Positions 29,301-38,793 are shown, counted from the first letter of the stretch. The stretch: 59,993 nucleotides of DNA from Thermoproteota archaeon (GCA_030550155.1 JAUQPZ010000001.1:64974-124966); one strand, 5' to 3'. The notes: generated by a model from the sequence alone, not told the origin. Program-made: numbers and translations.

Positions 29301-31041
29301 CACGCTGTTGCGGGGAGACATGTAGAAGTATGGGAAGAGAGGCCAGCATGTCTTGAAATGGCTCCATGCCCTGCTGCTTCACCATAATCTTCACCGTATC
29401 GTCGTCTATGATTAATTGCCCCATTAAACGCACAATCTCCCTCAGTTGCTCAGTATCTAAGCTTATCAACATCTCTGCTAAATTGTTTGCATATTCAGAG
29501 AGCTGGATGCTAGTGTTTGTCCCCTCAAATCGCCTGGGCAACATAAGCTCGTCTATCGAGTGCATCCTCTCTGATAATGATCGGGGCCACTTTGAAGCCA
29601 ATATCGCCTTGCCGCGAAGAGAAACTACATTATCTGCGGCTTTCGACAAGATATTAAGCACCTTACACATACTACGATACTTATCCTCCATAGATCTGGG
29701 CTCCAAAAACAGCTTCAAAGCCTCGACCAGCCCCACCGGCGCCAGAAGGTAATATAGCCGTGTCTTTGAACCAATCCTCTGAATTCTCTGGAGGTACTGT
29801 GTGCTACGATGCAGATACTTGGCAAGACTCTCGAAAGTCTCCGTCGCCCTAGCCAACAGAGAGGATTCATTAAAACCGTTTAAGGTTACCAGCCTCATCA
29901 AGTTTATACCAATGAACGCATGGATTGCGAAGCCCTCTTGGGAAACCATCTGAACTGCGTATTGTGTCATCTTAACCTTCGAGTCTTGGCACAGGGTGCA
30001 GAGAAACGGCTGAGATAAGCTGGATGGAAGCCCCACCCGCACAACATCTGCTAACCCGCAAAAACTCAAAAAGCGCTGAAATCGAGCGTCGCCTTTAAAG
30101 GTTGAAGACCCCTCCACGATCTTTCGGGGTTGGGCTTCAATTACGCGGTAAACTACTTGGGGTAAACCGAAGCTGGAGTAAGGGATGTGAGGTGCCTCCT
30201 GAGAAGAGTGGCTTGTGGCTACTAAGTCGTTGAATACCATGCCCGCTAGCTTTATGCTTTGTGATAAATCCGTTATGTCGAGGGACAAGCTGTAGACGTG
30301 CGTGATGCTCCAGGAGGGATAGAGTATGTCGATCTCTCCCATGAAGTATTGGTTCCTGATCTGTCGTGGGAAGAGTCTCTCGACTACAAGTCTGTTCATG
30401 ACTGTATGGTGGACGTATCGGTTGAATGACGCTATATCATTACTGTCCACTGAGCGTTGAAACGCCTTGAAGAGCTCATATAGGGATGGAGTTGTAGGGG
30501 AGATGTTCGAAAGCTTCTCTATGGAGACTTGGCTGTTTACGAGTTCAAGCCTCGTTAAATCGTCGATCAGCCATCTTTGTATTGGTGTTTCACGAAGCTC
30601 TTCCAGCCTTTTCTCCACGAGAATGCCTACCCGCCGAGCTAGGTCTGGAGGCAGTTGCAGCGCCTCAGATATGAACTCTGCTACGCTGTTTCTGTTAACA
30701 ACTTCCATCGAATAATCAAATCTCTGAGCGACTATTCCGCCGCCGTGAGAAACGCCGGTGAATCTGGTTAAAACTTCGACGACGTTCTTGCCCAATGGGG
30801 TGAGGGAGTAGAGGCGTGTCTTGTTTGAGTATGCAACCAGCCCCGCGCGTAAAAGTGTCTTAATGTGATAGGTGAATTTCCCGACATTCTTCGAATCCTT
30901 CAACCCTAAATACTTGATGAGCTCTGAGAAGCTCATCTGCGATGTGTTTAGAGCCTCTATAATCGAGAGCCGAATAGGAGATGAAATTGCCCGGGCGATG
31001 CGTGTAACCTCAGCTTTCTCACCGCCTCCCCATACAAGCAT
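29287..31041 (-). CDS. Winged-helix, ATP-cone-like and degenerate NrdD-like protein
   Basis: 584 aa; wHTH (RIARAISSPIRLSIIEALNTSQMSFSELIKYLGL...GKFTYHIKTLLRAGLV), ATP-cone-like helical segment, NrdD-like blocks (see findings). Confidence 0.6.
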   Translation of the reverse strand: MLVWGGGEKAEVTRIARAISSPIRLSIIEALNTSQMSFSELIKYLGLKDSKNVGKFTYHIKTLLRAGLVAYSNKTRLYSLTPLGKNVVEVLTRFTGVSHGGGIVAQRFDYSMEVVNRNSVAEFISEALQLPPDLARRVGILVEKRLEELRETPIQRWLIDDLTRLELVNSQVSIEKLSNISPTTPSLYELFKAFQRSVDSNDIASFNRYVHHTVMNRLVVERLFPRQIRNQYFMGEIDILYPSWSITHVYSLSLDITDLSQSIKLAGMVFNDLVATSHSSQEAPHIPYSSFGLPQVVYRVIEAQPRKIVEGSSTFKGDARFQRFLSFCGLADVVRVGLPSSLSQPFLCTLCQDSKVKMTQYAVQMVSQEGFAIHAFIGINLMRLVTLNGFNESSLLARATETFESLAKYLHRSTQYLQRIQRIGSKTRLYYLLAPVGLVEALKLFLEPRSMEDKYRSMCKVLNILSKAADNVVSLRGKAILASKWPRSLSERMHSIDELMLPRRFEGTNTSIQLSEYANNLAEMLISLDTEQLREIVRLMGQLIIDDDTVKIMVKQQGMEPFQDMLASLPILLHVSPQQRATAS

Positions 31042-31143
31042 GCCGATATCCGATGACCTCTGCTTAAGCTTATACGTGTCGGTCCGCGAAATACCTTAAA
31101 TTACCCTAATAAGCGAGAATAATTGAAGGAGAATCACTAGCGG

Positions 31144-31217
31144 GGGCCCGTAGCTCAGCCAGGTGGAGCGGCCGGCTCATAACCGGTAGGTCGTGGGTTC
31201 GAATCCCACCGGGCCCA
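31144..31217 (+). tRNA. tRNA-Met (CAU anticodon; initiator, elongator or Ile2 not resolved)
   Basis: Acceptor GGGCCCG/CGGGCCC, anticodon arm GCCGG-CUCAUAA-CCGGU, T arm GTGGG-TTCGAAT-CCCAC, discriminator A; no intron. Confidence 0.95.
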
Positions 31218-31337
31218 ACCGAATAAAAGAACCCCGATACATGCTTCCCCGCTCAACTAACATGTACTCACTTACCTCTTGATACCAGCATGAAACAAAG
31301 GTGAATGTAAAGAGTTAAAAGATATTTGGTGTTGGTT

Positions 31338-31877
31338 TTAACGCCTTCTCCAGTTGACGATGTAGCCTACACCACCTAGGATGACGCCGAGGGCAAGGAC
31401 TATGATGAAGAGAGATATCCAGACCGGGTACCCGAGCGGTATGCCGTAGAAGACATTGACGTGCACCTGCCCCGCGTTCCATCCCCTTCCGCCGACTTCG
31501 GGGGGCAACATCGCAGAGCCTCCGAGATATCCCCCCAGCATCATCAGCCAGGTCGCCCCAACCACTCCAACATTCATCAAAACTAGGTGAAGCCAAGCCA
31601 GTTTATCGGTCAGCCCGCCATACGGCTTCCCAAGTGTAGACTCGATGTATTGGTAGAACAGAGCCGTCACAGCCACTCCCATAACACCTATAATCAGATA
31701 CGTCAGATACCCCATGGTGAACCACATACCTGCAGAGCCGAAGGCTATGACCCTGCTCGGCTCAGGCTTCAAAAAGGTGACCTGCCCAATGACGATATAC
31801 AGTGTCAGCACCGTCGCCAGCGCGCCCTGGATGATAGCGGCCCAGATGAACCTCGACGCCCACTTGCTATATGACAT
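31338..31877 (-). CDS. Small polytopic membrane protein, possibly distantly heme-copper-oxidase-like
   Basis: 179 aa, ~5 TM; WFTMGYLTYLIIGVMGVAVTALFYQYIE and LAWLHLVLMNVGVVGATWLMMLGGYLGG. Confidence 0.5.
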   Translation of the reverse strand: MSYSKWASRFIWAAIIQGALATVLTLYIVIGQVTFLKPEPSRVIAFGSAGMWFTMGYLTYLIIGVMGVAVTALFYQYIESTLGKPYGGLTDKLAWLHLVLMNVGVVGATWLMMLGGYLGGSAMLPPEVGGRGWNAGQVHVNVFYGIPLGYPVWISLFIIVLALGVILGGVGYIVNWRRR

Positions 31878-32130
31878 ATTTACGCGAACACCTCCACATA
31901 TTTTAATTCTATCACCGCATTATTTATTTTTAAAATCATAAATAGCTGCAAAAGTTTGATTAATTATACATTTAAACACATTAAAAACTAAAAACATGGT
32001 TCCAGCCTCTTCCTACTCATCAACCTTTCTTGAGGGCAGGCTTTAAGACGTATTTCCCGAGTCTGCGGGTGGAGGCTGTCTAAAGCTCGGGTCTAAATAC
32101 TCCTCCACCTCATAGTTTAGCTGTAGCTGT

Positions 32131-34287
32131 ATGGACCCGCTGCTTTTCACTCTCAGCATAGGGATAGTGGGCGCGGTTGCTTCTGTGCTTTTAATAGCTT
32201 ATGTTGAGAGGCTTCCTAAAGGGCCAGACTCTTTCGTCGCGATTTGGCGGGCTATTCGGGAGGGGTCTAGCGCTTATCTCAGGAGGCAGTTTAGGACGAT
32301 TGCGTTGCTGGCTGGAGGAATTGCTGTTCTGATTCTTGTCAGCTTCTCGGCCTTTCCCGCAATTGGTGGATTCGTGTACGGCTTGGCTATGGCTGGGAGT
32401 TTCCTCTTGGGTGTTACTTTCTCGCTTGTCGCGGCCTTTATCGCGATGGACGCAGCCACGAGGGCCAACGTGAGGACCGCTTATGCCGCATCTCATGGGA
32501 GTATGCCGGCGCTACGAGTCGCGACTCTCGGCGGAGCCTCCTTGGGTTTGGCTGTTATAGCCATGAGCCTGCTCGGCCTCTCGATTCTCTACGCCGTCTT
32601 CAGGGACCCTGGCCTGCTCGCGGGCTTCGGGTTTGGAGCCAGCCTCGCAGCTCTTTTCGCCCAGCTTGGAGGCGGCATTTATACAAAGAGCGCGGATATC
32701 GGCGCAGACTTGGTTGGTAAAGTTGAGGCCGGGATTCCTGAGGATGATCCGCGAAATCCTGCGGTTGTGGCTGACCTTGTGGGGGATAACGTTGGAGATG
32801 AGGCTGGTAGGGGTGCAGACCTGTTCGAGTCCGTGACTGCTGAGAACCTAGGAGGTATGATTATTGCGCTAGTGGTCTCGATTATACTCTTCAAGGGCGT
32901 TAACGAGCTCTATGTTGTTACTCCCCTTATCATTAGGGCCTTGGGTGTTGTCGCAACTCTTGTCGGCGTGTTCTGGGCTGTCTCGAGGAAGGGCTTCAGG
33001 GAGGCGATTGGGCCTCTCCGTGAAGGACTATTCATTACAAGCATCTTGGCCGCCGTGATGATGTATATCGCGAGCTGGTATATTTTCGGGCCTAGCGGCT
33101 GGCCCCTTTACTTAACTATGGTGATAGGCCTAGTCGCAGGTGTTCTCATAATGTTTTACAGCGAATTATACACGGGGGTGCGGTCGAGCTACGTCGCTGT
33201 CATTGCTCAGAACTCCCAATCCGGGCCGGCGCTCACAGCGATGAGCGGGCTGTCTACGGGCATGATCTCGTCGATGCTACCTGTCGCCACTGTGGTTGCT
33301 GCGGTGGCGGCATCTTACATTCTTGGAAGCTTCTGGTCTGAGAGTGTTGGTCTCGGAGACCCCCTTCTCGGCGGCATATACGGGACGACCATGGCGACGA
33401 TGGGTATGCTCTCTACCGCCGGGTTCATCTTGACGATGGACGGTGTTGGGCCGATAGTTGATAATGCAGGGGGAATTGCTGAGATGACTAACGCCGAGCC
33501 TGAGATTAGAGAGAGGCTGGAACCCCTTGACGCTCTCGGCAACACAACAAAGGCTCTCACAAAGTCCTATGCCATGGGTTCTGCGGCACTCGCTGCCCTC
33601 CTACTCTTCCAAGCGTTCCTCCTAGAGGTGGCTAGGTATCTTGCCGGAATCTTTGAACTAGGGACTATCGGGGTCGAGGAGGCTGAGAACCTGTTGAAAA
33701 GTGTTGAGGAACTGAGCCAGGGACTCCAGCTCAATTCTCCGGCCATTGTGATAGGCCTCTTCATAGGAGGCATGATACCGTTTCTCTTCTCAGGTCAAGC
33801 GATGAACGCGGTTGCCAAGGGAGCGTATCGAATGGTTGAGGAGGTGAGGAGGCAGTTCGCCTCTATTCCCGGAATTCTGGATGGAACGGGCCGACCTGAG
33901 TATGGTAGATGTGTTGACATATCCACCTCGACAGCCCTGAGGCTCATGGTTACCCCGACACTGACAGTAACACTCGCGCCTATCTTGCTGGGCGTTCTGC
34001 TTGGCTGGAGGGCTGTGGGAGCTCTCGTCATGGGGGCGACCATCAGCGCTATACCTCTGGCGATCCTCGGATTCTATGGCGGCGCCGCCATGGACAACGC
34101 GAAGAAGCTTTTAGAAATTAGTGGAAAGAAGGGGACGGACGCGCATAAGGCGACTGTTGTGGGAGACACTCTCGGAGACCCCATGAAGGACACCTACGCC
34201 CCGAGCCTACACATACTTATCAAGCTGCTTAACACGCTCTCTCTCGTCTTCATACCACTCTTCATGATAGGGCTGCTGCCGCTCTAA
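32131..34287 (+). CDS. hppA: Membrane-bound proton-translocating pyrophosphatase
   Basis: 718 aa; DIGADLVGKVEAGIPEDDPRNPAVVADLVGDNVGDEAGRGADLFES, GNTTKALTK, DNAKKLLE...DAHKATVVGDTLGDPMKDT. Confidence 0.97.
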   Translation: MDPLLFTLSIGIVGAVASVLLIAYVERLPKGPDSFVAIWRAIREGSSAYLRRQFRTIALLAGGIAVLILVSFSAFPAIGGFVYGLAMAGSFLLGVTFSLVAAFIAMDAATRANVRTAYAASHGSMPALRVATLGGASLGLAVIAMSLLGLSILYAVFRDPGLLAGFGFGASLAALFAQLGGGIYTKSADIGADLVGKVEAGIPEDDPRNPAVVADLVGDNVGDEAGRGADLFESVTAENLGGMIIALVVSIILFKGVNELYVVTPLIIRALGVVATLVGVFWAVSRKGFREAIGPLREGLFITSILAAVMMYIASWYIFGPSGWPLYLTMVIGLVAGVLIMFYSELYTGVRSSYVAVIAQNSQSGPALTAMSGLSTGMISSMLPVATVVAAVAASYILGSFWSESVGLGDPLLGGIYGTTMATMGMLSTAGFILTMDGVGPIVDNAGGIAEMTNAEPEIRERLEPLDALGNTTKALTKSYAMGSAALAALLLFQAFLLEVARYLAGIFELGTIGVEEAENLLKSVEELSQGLQLNSPAIVIGLFIGGMIPFLFSGQAMNAVAKGAYRMVEEVRRQFASIPGILDGTGRPEYGRCVDISTSTALRLMVTPTLTVTLAPILLGVLLGWRAVGALVMGATISAIPLAILGFYGGAAMDNAKKLLEISGKKGTDAHKATVVGDTLGDPMKDTYAPSLHILIKLLNTLSLVFIPLFMIGLLPL

Positions 34288-35489
34288 GGCCTCGAGCTCA
34301 GAGTAACCTCAACATTTATTACATCTCCGCCTCTCAGAACACTTAAGACCACTTTCTGACCAGGATTAGTCCTCTCAACCATGTAGGTTAAGAGGTCGTC
34401 CATGCTCGCCACGGGATTCCCGTCGATCGCAATGATGATGTCGCCCCCCACTCTATAGACTACGCCTGCAACCTCGATGTTCCGATTTCCTCCCCGAATT
34501 CCGGCCCTCTCAGCCGGGCCACCTGCCACCACGTTCTGCACTAGCAACCCCTTCTTGGTAGACAGCCCGAGCTCCTGCGCGACTAAGGAATTGATCTCTG
34601 TCCCAGATATCCCTAAATAACTGTGAGTATATGCGCCTTTCTCTATTAGCACGGGTACAATTCTCTTAACTACGTTGGACGAGATGGCGTATCCTATCCC
34701 TGAGAATCCTCCCGTGGTCGACTCTATGGCTGTGGCCACACCGACCACTTCCCCCTTCATGTTCAGTATGGGGCCGCCTGAGTTCCCCGGGTTAACCGCC
34801 GCGTCTATCTGTATAATTCCAGGTATGAGGTATCCTCTATTCGAAGGCAAAAGTCTACCCTTCTGGCTCACTATACCTGTGGTAACGCTGCCCGTGAGCT
34901 GGAAGGGGTTCCCGATGGCAAGAATCTGCTCACCTATCCTGAGCTCGGTAGAGTTCCCGAGCCTCAAGGGTTTAGCCGAGATCCCCGCGCCTTCCGGCAA
35001 GATTATTTTAAGCACAGCCAAGTCAGTGTCTGGGTCTCTGCCAACTAATGTCGCCCTATACGCGCTACCATCCAAAAAGTAGACATAGAATTCCACACCA
35101 CCCTCCACCACATGGTTATTCGTCACAACGTGCCCCTGCGTGTCGTAGATGAATCCGGAGCCTATCGATTCACCAAACCTATAGATAGTCTTGATCTCGA
35201 CGACCGACTCTTTAGCCTCCTCGTAAATGCTTGTTATGTTCCATTCAACGGTCGTTATGTTTATTTTTGTCCTCCACGTGTTCTCTAGCGATATGGTAGT
35301 TGTTTTTAGATCTTGGAGACTTTTCCTAAGCTCCTCTACTACCCTATTTGCGTTTGCTAGCTGAGAGGAGAGGCTCGCGATCTGCTGCTGCGTATCAATG
35401 AATTGGAAGACCAGCAAAACAGCTAGCGTGAGGGAGACGATGGAAAGGGCTAGAGACGCCTTTTCCATAATTCTACCTCCCCCCTTCAT
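34284..35489 (-). CDS. HtrA/DegP-like trypsin-family serine protease with PDZ domain, membrane-anchored
   Basis: 401 aa; HVVTNNHVVEGG (His), DTDLAVLKI (Asp), AVNPGNSGGPIL (Ser), C-terminal PDZ. Confidence 0.95.
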   Translation of the reverse strand: MKGGGRIMEKASLALSIVSLTLAVLLVFQFIDTQQQIASLSSQLANANRVVEELRKSLQDLKTTTISLENTWRTKINITTVEWNITSIYEEAKESVVEIKTIYRFGESIGSGFIYDTQGHVVTNNHVVEGGVEFYVYFLDGSAYRATLVGRDPDTDLAVLKIILPEGAGISAKPLRLGNSTELRIGEQILAIGNPFQLTGSVTTGIVSQKGRLLPSNRGYLIPGIIQIDAAVNPGNSGGPILNMKGEVVGVATAIESTTGGFSGIGYAISSNVVKRIVPVLIEKGAYTHSYLGISGTEINSLVAQELGLSTKKGLLVQNVVAGGPAERAGIRGGNRNIEVAGVVYRVGGDIIIAIDGNPVASMDDLLTYMVERTNPGQKVVLSVLRGGDVINVEVTLSSRP

Positions 35490-36764
35490 TTAGACGGAGA
35501 GCCTCTTTAAGGCTCTCTCAATACCTGTTCCATACTGGGCTGCCTTCTTTTCAATCATAGCCACATCTTCATGCAGCCCTGCGAGCTTTGCAACCATCCT
35601 TAAGACCACTTTCCTCACACCTCTGGAAACCTTGAATTGGAGCGGCATTTTATATGCATTCTTGACGATTCGTTCATCTAGGTAGGGTGTGGTCATGAGG
35701 CATCCAGCAAGGCAAGCAGAGCCGTAATCTCTCGGAATACTCCTATACCAGAGGCTCTCGGCGTCACGCCTCATCTCCGACTCCGCTTTAATAGCCTCGC
35801 CGCGGTCCACTAGACGGAGATACTTAATGTATCCGCCAAAAAGCTCATCAGCCCCCTGACCGGATATCAACTGTCTACGACCATTCTCGGCGGAGCACTT
35901 TGAGCCCTCATAAACTAAAACAGCTAAAGCCTTATCCATCTTGCTCGGTAGCTCTAAGTTCTTCATTAAGTGGCTGATGGAGGTTCTCAGGGATTCCTCT
36001 GTTAGCTCTATGGGGAGATAGTCGGCCCCTATGACACTTGCCGCCCGCTTGGAAGTGGTTAAGTCGTGCGAGCCTTTCATGCCCACGGAGAGCGCAAGGG
36101 GCCTGAGGCCCATGTCCATACATAGCCACAAAAGTAGGGAGCTATCCAGCCCTCCTGAGAACAATATCGAGGGCCTCTTCGCCACAGATTTTTTGATGGA
36201 GTCTGTGAGGGCTTCTAAGAGGAGTTGAGCCTCGCTGTCCAGCGCCTGATGTTCGGTGGGCAGCTCTTGGTTCTGTGCTCCCTTATGGCTCACCTCCACA
36301 GCTCCTGGTGTTAGCCGCACGTCGCTTTTTGGCGGCGAATAAGTGGCCTCACCGAATTCATTATTCACCAGTCGAGGCAGGCTGGAGACCACGACGCAGT
36401 CTTTAGAGAGTTTATAGGCGAGGGGGGGAGAGCCTGTGGGTCCTTGCCTAATCAGGACTCTGTCTCTGCTGACGTGAATTATTGAGGCGAAGGGTGATTC
36501 CTCAATCTCCTCCCTCCCCAGGAGTCTGGAGGGGCTCAGAAACACCACCAACTCTTCACCCTGCTCCACGACAACACTTGATCCTGCGTGATTCACGACG
36601 AGGCATATTTGTCCACGCGTTCCGGCTAGCTCGCTTAGAGAGACGCGTGTATTATCAGCGTAGGTCTCGGTGGTAGGCCACCTATGCGAGAGGCGTAGAA
36701 CGTCATCCACAAATGCAGAGAAACCTGTCTCGTGGCGTGAAAGGGCGGCGAGAATAATAGCCAT
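35490..36764 (-). CDS. Asparagine synthetase-like protein (AsnB C-terminal domain)
   Basis: 424 aa; PSILFSGGLDSSLLLWL (PP-loop), LISGQGADELFGGYIKYL; N-terminus reads MAII..., not MC. Confidence 0.85.
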   Translation of the reverse strand: MAIILAALSRHETGFSAFVDDVLRLSHRWPTTETYADNTRVSLSELAGTRGQICLVVNHAGSSVVVEQGEELVVFLSPSRLLGREEIEESPFASIIHVSRDRVLIRQGPTGSPPLAYKLSKDCVVVSSLPRLVNNEFGEATYSPPKSDVRLTPGAVEVSHKGAQNQELPTEHQALDSEAQLLLEALTDSIKKSVAKRPSILFSGGLDSSLLLWLCMDMGLRPLALSVGMKGSHDLTTSKRAASVIGADYLPIELTEESLRTSISHLMKNLELPSKMDKALAVLVYEGSKCSAENGRRQLISGQGADELFGGYIKYLRLVDRGEAIKAESEMRRDAESLWYRSIPRDYGSACLAGCLMTTPYLDERIVKNAYKMPLQFKVSRGVRKVVLRMVAKLAGLHEDVAMIEKKAAQYGTGIERALKRLSV

Positions 36765-36790
36765 CCCTGACTACTTACTCGAGGGCTTTA

Positions 36791-37276
36791 TTATTTTTTG
36801 AGTTTTTTCTCAACCCTTCGGAGGAGCGTGCTGTCCAACTTGATCTCTGGGTCGCTCCTGACGGCGGGGTGGTATGGGTCCACCATTATAACCTCAAACC
36901 ACTTATAGATGCTGTCATAGGTTAGGGGATATCCCCCAAGTGGGTGGAGGTTGGGATACTTCTTCCTCGCCCTGTTTATCGCCTCTTCAAGCATCGTCAA
37001 ATTAACTTTATGGAGCACGGTTCCCAGCGCCTTCGGCCTCCTGCCAGAGTTGGGGCGCGGTTTACTGAAGCCTCCTCTCCTAACCCTGACCCGGAGCACA
37101 ACAAAGCCCTGCTTTGCCTTGTATCCGATTCTCCGGGCACGGTCGATTCTCAGGGGCTTCTCCACCCTAACTACGGAGGGCTCCCTACGCCAGAGAATTC
37201 TCCTCTCCCTCAATAATTCCCTCAGCTCGTCTGGTCTTCTCCTCCAAAGTTCGTTCATCAAAGCATACAGACCCAT
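36791..37276 (-). CDS. rpl15e: 50S ribosomal protein L15e
   Basis: RIGYKAKQGFVVLRVRVRRGGFSKPRPNSGRRPKALG; likely start MGLYALMNELWRRR at ~37276 rather than track start 37360. Confidence 0.92.
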   Translation of the reverse strand: MGLYALMNELWRRRPDELRELLRERRILWRREPSVVRVEKPLRIDRARRIGYKAKQGFVVLRVRVRRGGFSKPRPNSGRRPKALGTVLHKVNLTMLEEAINRARKKYPNLHPLGGYPLTYDSIYKWFEVIMVDPYHPAVRSDPEIKLDSTLLRRVEKKLKK

Positions 37277-37374
37277 GGTGCTGAACAGTCTACTCCAACC
37301 CTCGATAAAAACCCTAATACGCGGGGCTGGGTCAGGAGCGGATTTTATATAGCTGCCCATCCTCTTAACATGGA

Positions 37375-37578
37375 TTGTTAAGGGTTAAGGTGGGTAAGTC
37401 CCTCGGAGTTTGGGATTGGTCAATAACAAACTGCGACGCCTGCTTACTGGAGATCGAGGACCCATCAGAGACCGTCAAGTGCAACTATTGCGGGGCCACA
37501 TTTCACCCAGACTGCTACAAGAATCTCAAGAACACGAAGTCCTCATGCCCTAAGTGCAGGGTGAGCCTTTATGAGTGA
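37375..37578 (+). CDS. Small RING/PHD-like (C4HC3) zinc-finger protein
   Basis: 67 aa; C-x2-C-x12-C-x2-C-x4-H-x2-C-x10-C-x2-C (NCDACLLEIEDPSETVKCNYCGATFHPDCYKNLKNTKSSCPKCR). Confidence 0.75.
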   Translation: MLRVKVGKSLGVWDWSITNCDACLLEIEDPSETVKCNYCGATFHPDCYKNLKNTKSSCPKCRVSLYE

Positions 37579-37948
37579 AAAAAATGTCCAGAATCCCGAT
37601 GAATCAGACGAGGAGGAAAGCATCGAAATAAACCAAATAGAGACACCTAGAGGCCGTGTCCCCGAGTTCGAAAGCACGTTCCGAGCCCTTGAAAAGATTT
37701 CTGCACGCCTACTGGAGCAGGACGAGAAGATCGAGAAAGTCGCGACACAGCTGACCAGCAGACATCTACCCACTGTTCAGGTGAAAGAGATTCAAGACGC
37801 AATACAGGCACTAAGGTCCGACATAGCTGAGCTGGAAAAAAGGCTAGAATACATGGAGGACATACTGGGCGAGATCCAGGAGAGACTAAACCTGCTTGAC
37901 TATCTTGCCGATATAGTCGAGCGCTACTTAAAGACTCAGGAAAGCTAG
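37571..37948 (+). CDS. Coiled-coil protein, acidic N-terminus
   Basis: 125 aa; start overlaps the RING-like ORF by 8 nt; heptad-rich (EIQDAIQALRSDIAELEKRLEYMEDILGEIQERL). Confidence 0.7.
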   Translation: MSEKNVQNPDESDEEESIEINQIETPRGRVPEFESTFRALEKISARLLEQDEKIEKVATQLTSRHLPTVQVKEIQDAIQALRSDIAELEKRLEYMEDILGEIQERLNLLDYLADIVERYLKTQES

Positions 37949-38793
37949 GTCGTTCCGCGCAGTATCCCGCCCCTCAGCTCCTGCTTAATCCTCTCAAGCT
38001 CCTTCTTCTCAGCCTCGAGCCTAGATATATCCTGAAGAAGCTGATTCCTTCTCTTCTCCAGCCTCCTAATCTCGTCGGTCAACTGGGAGAACTGCCTGTT
38101 ATACTCCTCGGTCATGGTCTTCGCGGCCTCAAGCTTCTCTATCTCCTCCCTCTTACGCTCCTCAAGCCTGACAAGCCTCTCCAGCCTAGCCTCCCTCACC
38201 TTAAACCTCCTATCCAACTCCTTCATAATCCTCTCAATGCCCTCTGTAGCAGACTGAAGAGCCGAGATATACGCGGCCTGCAACTCCTTCACCTTCTCCT
38301 CCAGAAAGGCCTTACGCTCCTCAAGCTCCGCCACCTCCCTCTCATAGTTCTTGAGCGACCTGTCCCTCTCATCGATCTCCTGCTTGAGCGTTATCAACTC
38401 CTGCTTCAGAGTCTCCAGATTGCTTCTCTCCTGCTCCAGCTTCTCCCTCTCATGGACTATCGCCATCCTCGCCTTCTCTAGGACATCAACCTGCTCCCTC
38501 TGAAACTCGAGAATCCTTGTAAGCTCCTCCTGTTGCTCTTGGAAGATCGCCAGATATGATGAGAGCGACTTTAACGTGTTTACACCGTCCAGAAACTCTC
38601 TTATCATGTATTCGGGCTGAGAGGTTGCTAAGGCGTCAAGCTTAGAGACTATCTCTTGAACGGCCGCTCTTAATTGACCCGCGACGTTGCCGGAGACCAG
38701 CGCCTCGAGGTTCTGGAGCTGAATGGTTATAGCCCTTAAATTCTGGGATATTGCCTCGAGCTCCTCTGAGCGACGGCCGATTATTGAGCCCAT
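37945..38793 (-). CDS. Long coiled-coil protein
   Basis: 282 aa, continuous E/K/R/L-rich heptads; convergent with the 125-aa coiled-coil gene (4-nt overlap). Confidence 0.75.
   Translation of the reverse strand: MGSIIGRRSEELEAISQNLRAITIQLQNLEALVSGNVAGQLRAAVQEIVSKLDALATSQPEYMIREFLDGVNTLKSLSSYLAIFQEQQEELTRILEFQREQVDVLEKARMAIVHEREKLEQERSNLETLKQELITLKQEIDERDRSLKNYEREVAELEERKAFLEEKVKELQAAYISALQSATEGIERIMKELDRRFKVREARLERLVRLEERKREEIEKLEAAKTMTEEYNRQFSQLTDEIRRLEKRRNQLLQDISRLEAEKKELERIKQELRGGILRGTT

Noticed and set aside
36944-37352. Plus-strand ORFs antisense to L15e
   Set aside because: Shadow ORFs opposite a clear ribosomal protein gene.
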